A DNA stretch of 22,519 nucleotides from an uncultured Eubacteriales bacterium (GTDB lineage: Bacteria; Bacillota; Clostridia; UMGS1883; UMGS1540), in NCBI GenBank assembly GCA_900552775.1, contig USAP01000004.1, forward strand, positions 1 through 22,519, given 5' to 3'. The notes below the pieces were generated by a model that worked only from the letters and a program-made list of their open reading frames with translations, had not been told where the DNA came from and did no database searches. Both the position numbers and the translations under genes were made by a program. Positions 19,879-22,519 of this stretch are shown in pieces. Each line of letters begins with the position of its first letter. Position 1 is the first letter of the stretch.

Positions 19879-22473
19879 TTAAATTTCAGATGCCTTTTTG
19901 GAAAGTCTGTAAAGCTCCTGCAAAGCTTCAATGGGAGACAACGTGTTTACGTCAAGCGCGCAAAGTTCTTTCACTATTTCGTCCGACGCCATGTTTGCAA
20001 AACCCACCTGCCCCGAAGCTTCCTCTCTCTTTGCGTTTCCCTTTGAAACCACGCGTATTTCGGAATTTTCAGATTCTATAGATTTTAAAATTTTCTTTGC
20101 CCTATCCGTCACCGTTTTCGGCACCCCGGCAAGCTTGGCAACATCTATTCCGTAACTTTCGTCCGCTCCGCCTTTAATTATTTTGCGAAGGAAAAATATA
20201 TCGTCGTCACGCTTTTTCACTGCGACGGAAAGATTCAAAATGCCGTCCATTTTGTCTTCAAGCTGCGTGAGTTCGTGATAGTGCGTTGCAAAAAGCGTTT
20301 TCGCCCCTATTTTTGAGGCGCAGTGCTCCAAAACCGCCCACGCAATCGAAAGTCCGTCATAAGTACTTGTGCCGCGCCCGATCTCGTCCAGAATAAGAAG
20401 GCTTTTTGAAGTTGCGTTTTTTAATATATCGGCAACCTCGCTCATCTCAACCATAAACGTGCTCTGCCCCGCCGAGAGATCGTCCGAGGCGCCCACCCTT
20501 GTAAAAAGCTTGTCAATAAGTCCCGTGCGGCAGTTTTCCGCCGGAACGAAGCTGCCCATCTGCACCATGACCGCTATAAGAGCCACCTGGCGCATATATG
20601 TTGATTTACCTGCCATATTCGGCCCCGTTATAATCGCCATACGTTTTTTGCCGCAGTCAAGAGATGTGTCATTGGGCACAAAAACGCTGTTTTTCAGCAC
20701 ACGCTCAACCACCGGGTGTCTGCCGTTTTTTATCTCTATTTCATCGCCCATATTAACCTCGGGCGCCGTGTAATTATATTTCTTTGCAACCGCGGCAAGC
20801 GAGCAAAGCGCATCAGTCACACCTATGGCATGCGCGGTTTTCTGCACGCGGCTCACTTCAGCGGCGATTTTTTCACGTATTTCCGTAAACAACTTATATT
20901 CGAGAGCCACTTGTTTTTCCGCCGCTCCCAAAACGATTCCTTCAACCTCTTTAAGCTTCGGAGTTATGTATCTCTCGCCGTTTACAACCGTTTGTTTTCG
21001 TATGTAATAATCGGGAACTTTATCTTTATACATATTTGAAACCTCGATATAGTACCCGAAAACCCTGTTGTACTTTACCTTGAGATTTTTAATTCCCGTT
21101 TTTTCCTTTTCCTCTTCTTCTATTTCCTCAAGAAATTTGCCGCCGCCGTTTTTAGCGTCCGTAAGTGCGTCAAGCTCCTCGGAATAGCACTCGCGTATTA
21201 TTCCGCCGTCACGCACCGTAAACGGAGGATCGTCCACAATGGCGCGGCACAAAAGGCCGTGAATATCGGAAAGATCGTCCATTTCATCACACTGTCCCGC
21301 AAGAAGCTGAGCAGAAAACTTTTTCATTATTCTTTTTATTTTCGGGATATATTGAAGCGAATCACGCAGACGCGCAAGATCCTTGGCATTTGCGCTGCCC
21401 ATAACGATTCTGCTCATCACTCTCTCAATGTCGGAAATGTATGCCATCTCATCGCGCAGACCTTCGCGTCCCTCAATATCCGCCGCAAGTTCCGCCACGG
21501 CATTTATTCTTGAATTTATCGTGCTGCAGCTCAAAAGCGGACGAAGTATCCAGTTTTTGAGCGCGCGCGAACCCATAGTTGTTTTCGTATCGTCAAGCAC
21601 CCAAAAAAGCGTGCCGCGCTTTCCCTTGTCGCGCATGTTTTCCGTAAGCTCAAGGTTGCGCCGCGCGTGCGCATCTATGAGCATATACTGCTGCGCCATG
21701 TAAACCTCAAGCTTTTTTATGTGCGACGGCGCTTTCTGCTGCGTCTGCGAAATATATGTAATAAGCGCACCGACGGAGCGCGCGGTAATATCATCAGGTT
21801 TTTCCGCCATATCCTCAAACTGATGCTCTATAACGCGGTTTGCGTATTCTTCGCCGAAATACAGATCGTTATAGGGAATTACCATAGCCTGTGTTCCGTT
21901 TTCGGCAAAATCGCGCAGTTCGGGCGTCTGATATGCATCGATATTCATAATAATCTCAACGGGAGCAAAGCGTGCTATTTCGTCTTTTAATGCATTTACG
22001 GCATTTTTATCAAAAGAGGTTGCAAGCATTTCGCCCGTTGAAGCCTCGCAAAAGGTCACCGAAGCTTTTTCGCCCTCCATAAAAATGCAGCACATGTAAT
22101 TCGTTGTGCGCGAAGAAAGCAGTTCATCGTTTAAAATGGTGCCTGGAGTGACAATTTTTATAACCTTGCGCTTAACTATTCCTTTAGCCTGCGCCGGGTC
22201 TTCCGCCTGCTCGCATATTGCCACCTTGTGTCCCGCCGCAACAAGCTTTGCCACGTATCCGTCTGCCGCGTGAAAAGGCACGCCGCACATCGGAGCAGGC
22301 TCCTCCGTGCCGCAGTTTTTCTTTGTAAGCGCTATATTTAAAATTTCCGACGCAAGCTTCGCGTCATCGTAAAACATCTCGTAAAAATCGCCGAGTCTGA
22401 AAAACAAAACCGCGTCTTCGTGCTGTTTTTTTATTTCCAGATACTGCTGCATCATAGGAGTAACTCCCGCCAT
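19879..22473 (-). CDS. mutS: DNA mismatch repair protein MutS
   Basis: MutS finds mismatches and small loops and recruits MutL. The 864-residue protein has the mismatch-wedge motif F30-Y31-E32 in GDFYEMF, and the connector, lever and clamp domains through about residue 600. The ATPase has Walker A GPNMAGKS (617-624), a Walker B/signature [13 protein letters not shown] (692-704) and ATHYHEL (729-735). The length and motifs match MutS1. The SD GAGGAG is nine bases before the ATG. It is the first gene of the run. The 46 bases upstream are AT-rich and may hold a -10 element, but the -35 would lie outside the window. Confidence 0.98.
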   Translation of the reverse strand: MAGVTPMMQQYLEIKKQHEDAVLFFRLGDFYEMFYDDAKLASEILNIALTKKNCGTEEPAPMCGVPFHAADGYVAKLVAAGHKVAICEQAEDPAQAKGIVKRKVIKIVTPGTILNDELLSSRTTNYMCCIFMEGEKASVTFCEASTGEMLATSFDKNAVNALKDEIARFAPVEIIMNIDAYQTPELRDFAENGTQAMVIPYNDLYFGEEYANRVIEHQFEDMAEKPDDITARSVGALITYISQTQQKAPSHIKKLEVYMAQQYMLIDAHARRNLELTENMRDKGKRGTLFWVLDDTKTTMGSRALKNWILRPLLSCSTINSRINAVAELAADIEGREGLRDEMAYISDIERVMSRIVMGSANAKDLARLRDSLQYIPKIKRIMKKFSAQLLAGQCDEMDDLSDIHGLLCRAIVDDPPFTVRDGGIIRECYSEELDALTDAKNGGGKFLEEIEEEEKEKTGIKNLKVKYNRVFGYYIEVSNMYKDKVPDYYIRKQTVVNGERYITPKLKEVEGIVLGAAEKQVALEYKLFTEIREKIAAEVSRVQKTAHAIGVTDALCSLAAVAKKYNYTAPEVNMGDEIEIKNGRHPVVERVLKNSVFVPNDTSLDCGKKRMAIITGPNMAGKSTYMRQVALIAVMVQMGSFVPAENCRTGLIDKLFTRVGASDDLSAGQSTFMVEMSEVADILKNATSKSLLILDEIGRGTSTYDGLSIAWAVLEHCASKIGAKTLFATHYHELTQLEDKMDGILNLSVAVKKRDDDIFFLRKIIKGGADESYGIDVAKLAGVPKTVTDRAKKILKSIESENSEIRVVSKGNAKREEASGQVGFANMASDEIVKELCALDVNTLSPIEALQELYRLSKKASEI

Positions 22474-22519
22474 AATACAAATCTCCTCGTCTTTTGTAAA
22501 AATATAATATAATTTTATC

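Larger units (their letters stand above)
9987..22473 (-). other. ten-gene operon: repair, tRNA modification and division
   Basis: mutS, mutL, miaA, an HlyD-like adaptor, yggS, sepF, divIVA, ileS, lspA and rluD follow one another with gaps of 13, 20, 3, 4, 44, 15, 21 and 12 bases and a final overlap of 20. No terminator and no convincing promoter is seen inside. One long transcript is inferred, though internal promoters too weak to see by eye could exist. No intrinsic terminator is seen after rluD either. Confidence 0.7.

Noticed and set aside
19866..19931. An N-terminal extension of MutL starting at 19931
   Set aside because: It overlaps the end of mutS, has no SD, and adds 22 residues before the conserved MutL start; the ATG at 19865 has a good SD.

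Overview
All 15 protein-coding genes and the single tRNA in this window read on the minus strand, so transcription runs from high to low coordinates. Gene content points to an anaerobic member of the Clostridia (Bacillota). The evidence is the Gram-positive division block yggS(ylmE)-sepF-divIVA-ileS-lspA-rluD, a MutL with an endonuclease motif, a zinc-type L28, a giant fused 2-hydroxyacyl-CoA dehydratase activase typical of anaerobes, and near-perfect TTGACA/TATAAT promoters. No phage, transposon, CRISPR array or defence system is visible. This is mostly core chromosome.

Right part (22473 down to 9987): ten tightly packed genes in the order mutS, mutL, miaA, HlyD-like adaptor, yggS, sepF, divIVA, ileS, lspA, rluD. 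Gaps are 3 to 44 bases and lspA and rluD overlap by 20, which suggests one long operon. It joins mismatch repair and tRNA isopentenylation to the distal end of the division (dcw) cluster. Compared with Bacillus, hfq is missing after miaA, and ylmG and ylmH are missing after sepF.

Middle part (9946 down to 7501): an ArsB/NhaD-type ion permease with its own promoter and a leader of about 115 nt, then a cytidylate-kinase-like gene 25 bases downstream. Ribosomal protein L28 (rpmB) follows as a single-gene unit with promoter, strong SD and terminator.

Left part (7435 down to 1): a 1,424-residue double activase with a clear promoter, overlapped by a YitT-family membrane protein. Next come tRNA-Ser(GGA) with its own consensus promoter and a bidirectional terminator, an SDR oxidoreductase resembling YmfI (elongation factor P 5-aminopentanone reductase), and a ROK-family repressor whose promoter carries a dyad at the start point.

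The most unusual sequence structure is around the tRNA-Ser terminator. A second T-arm-like element on the opposite strand sits at exactly mirrored spacing, making an 88-bp imperfect inverted repeat. Other points worth a look are the fused activase/YitT pair, the orphan HlyD-like adaptor inside a division cluster, the ROK operator candidate, and the structured leaders of the SDR and permease genes. I did not find a convincing wholly new system.
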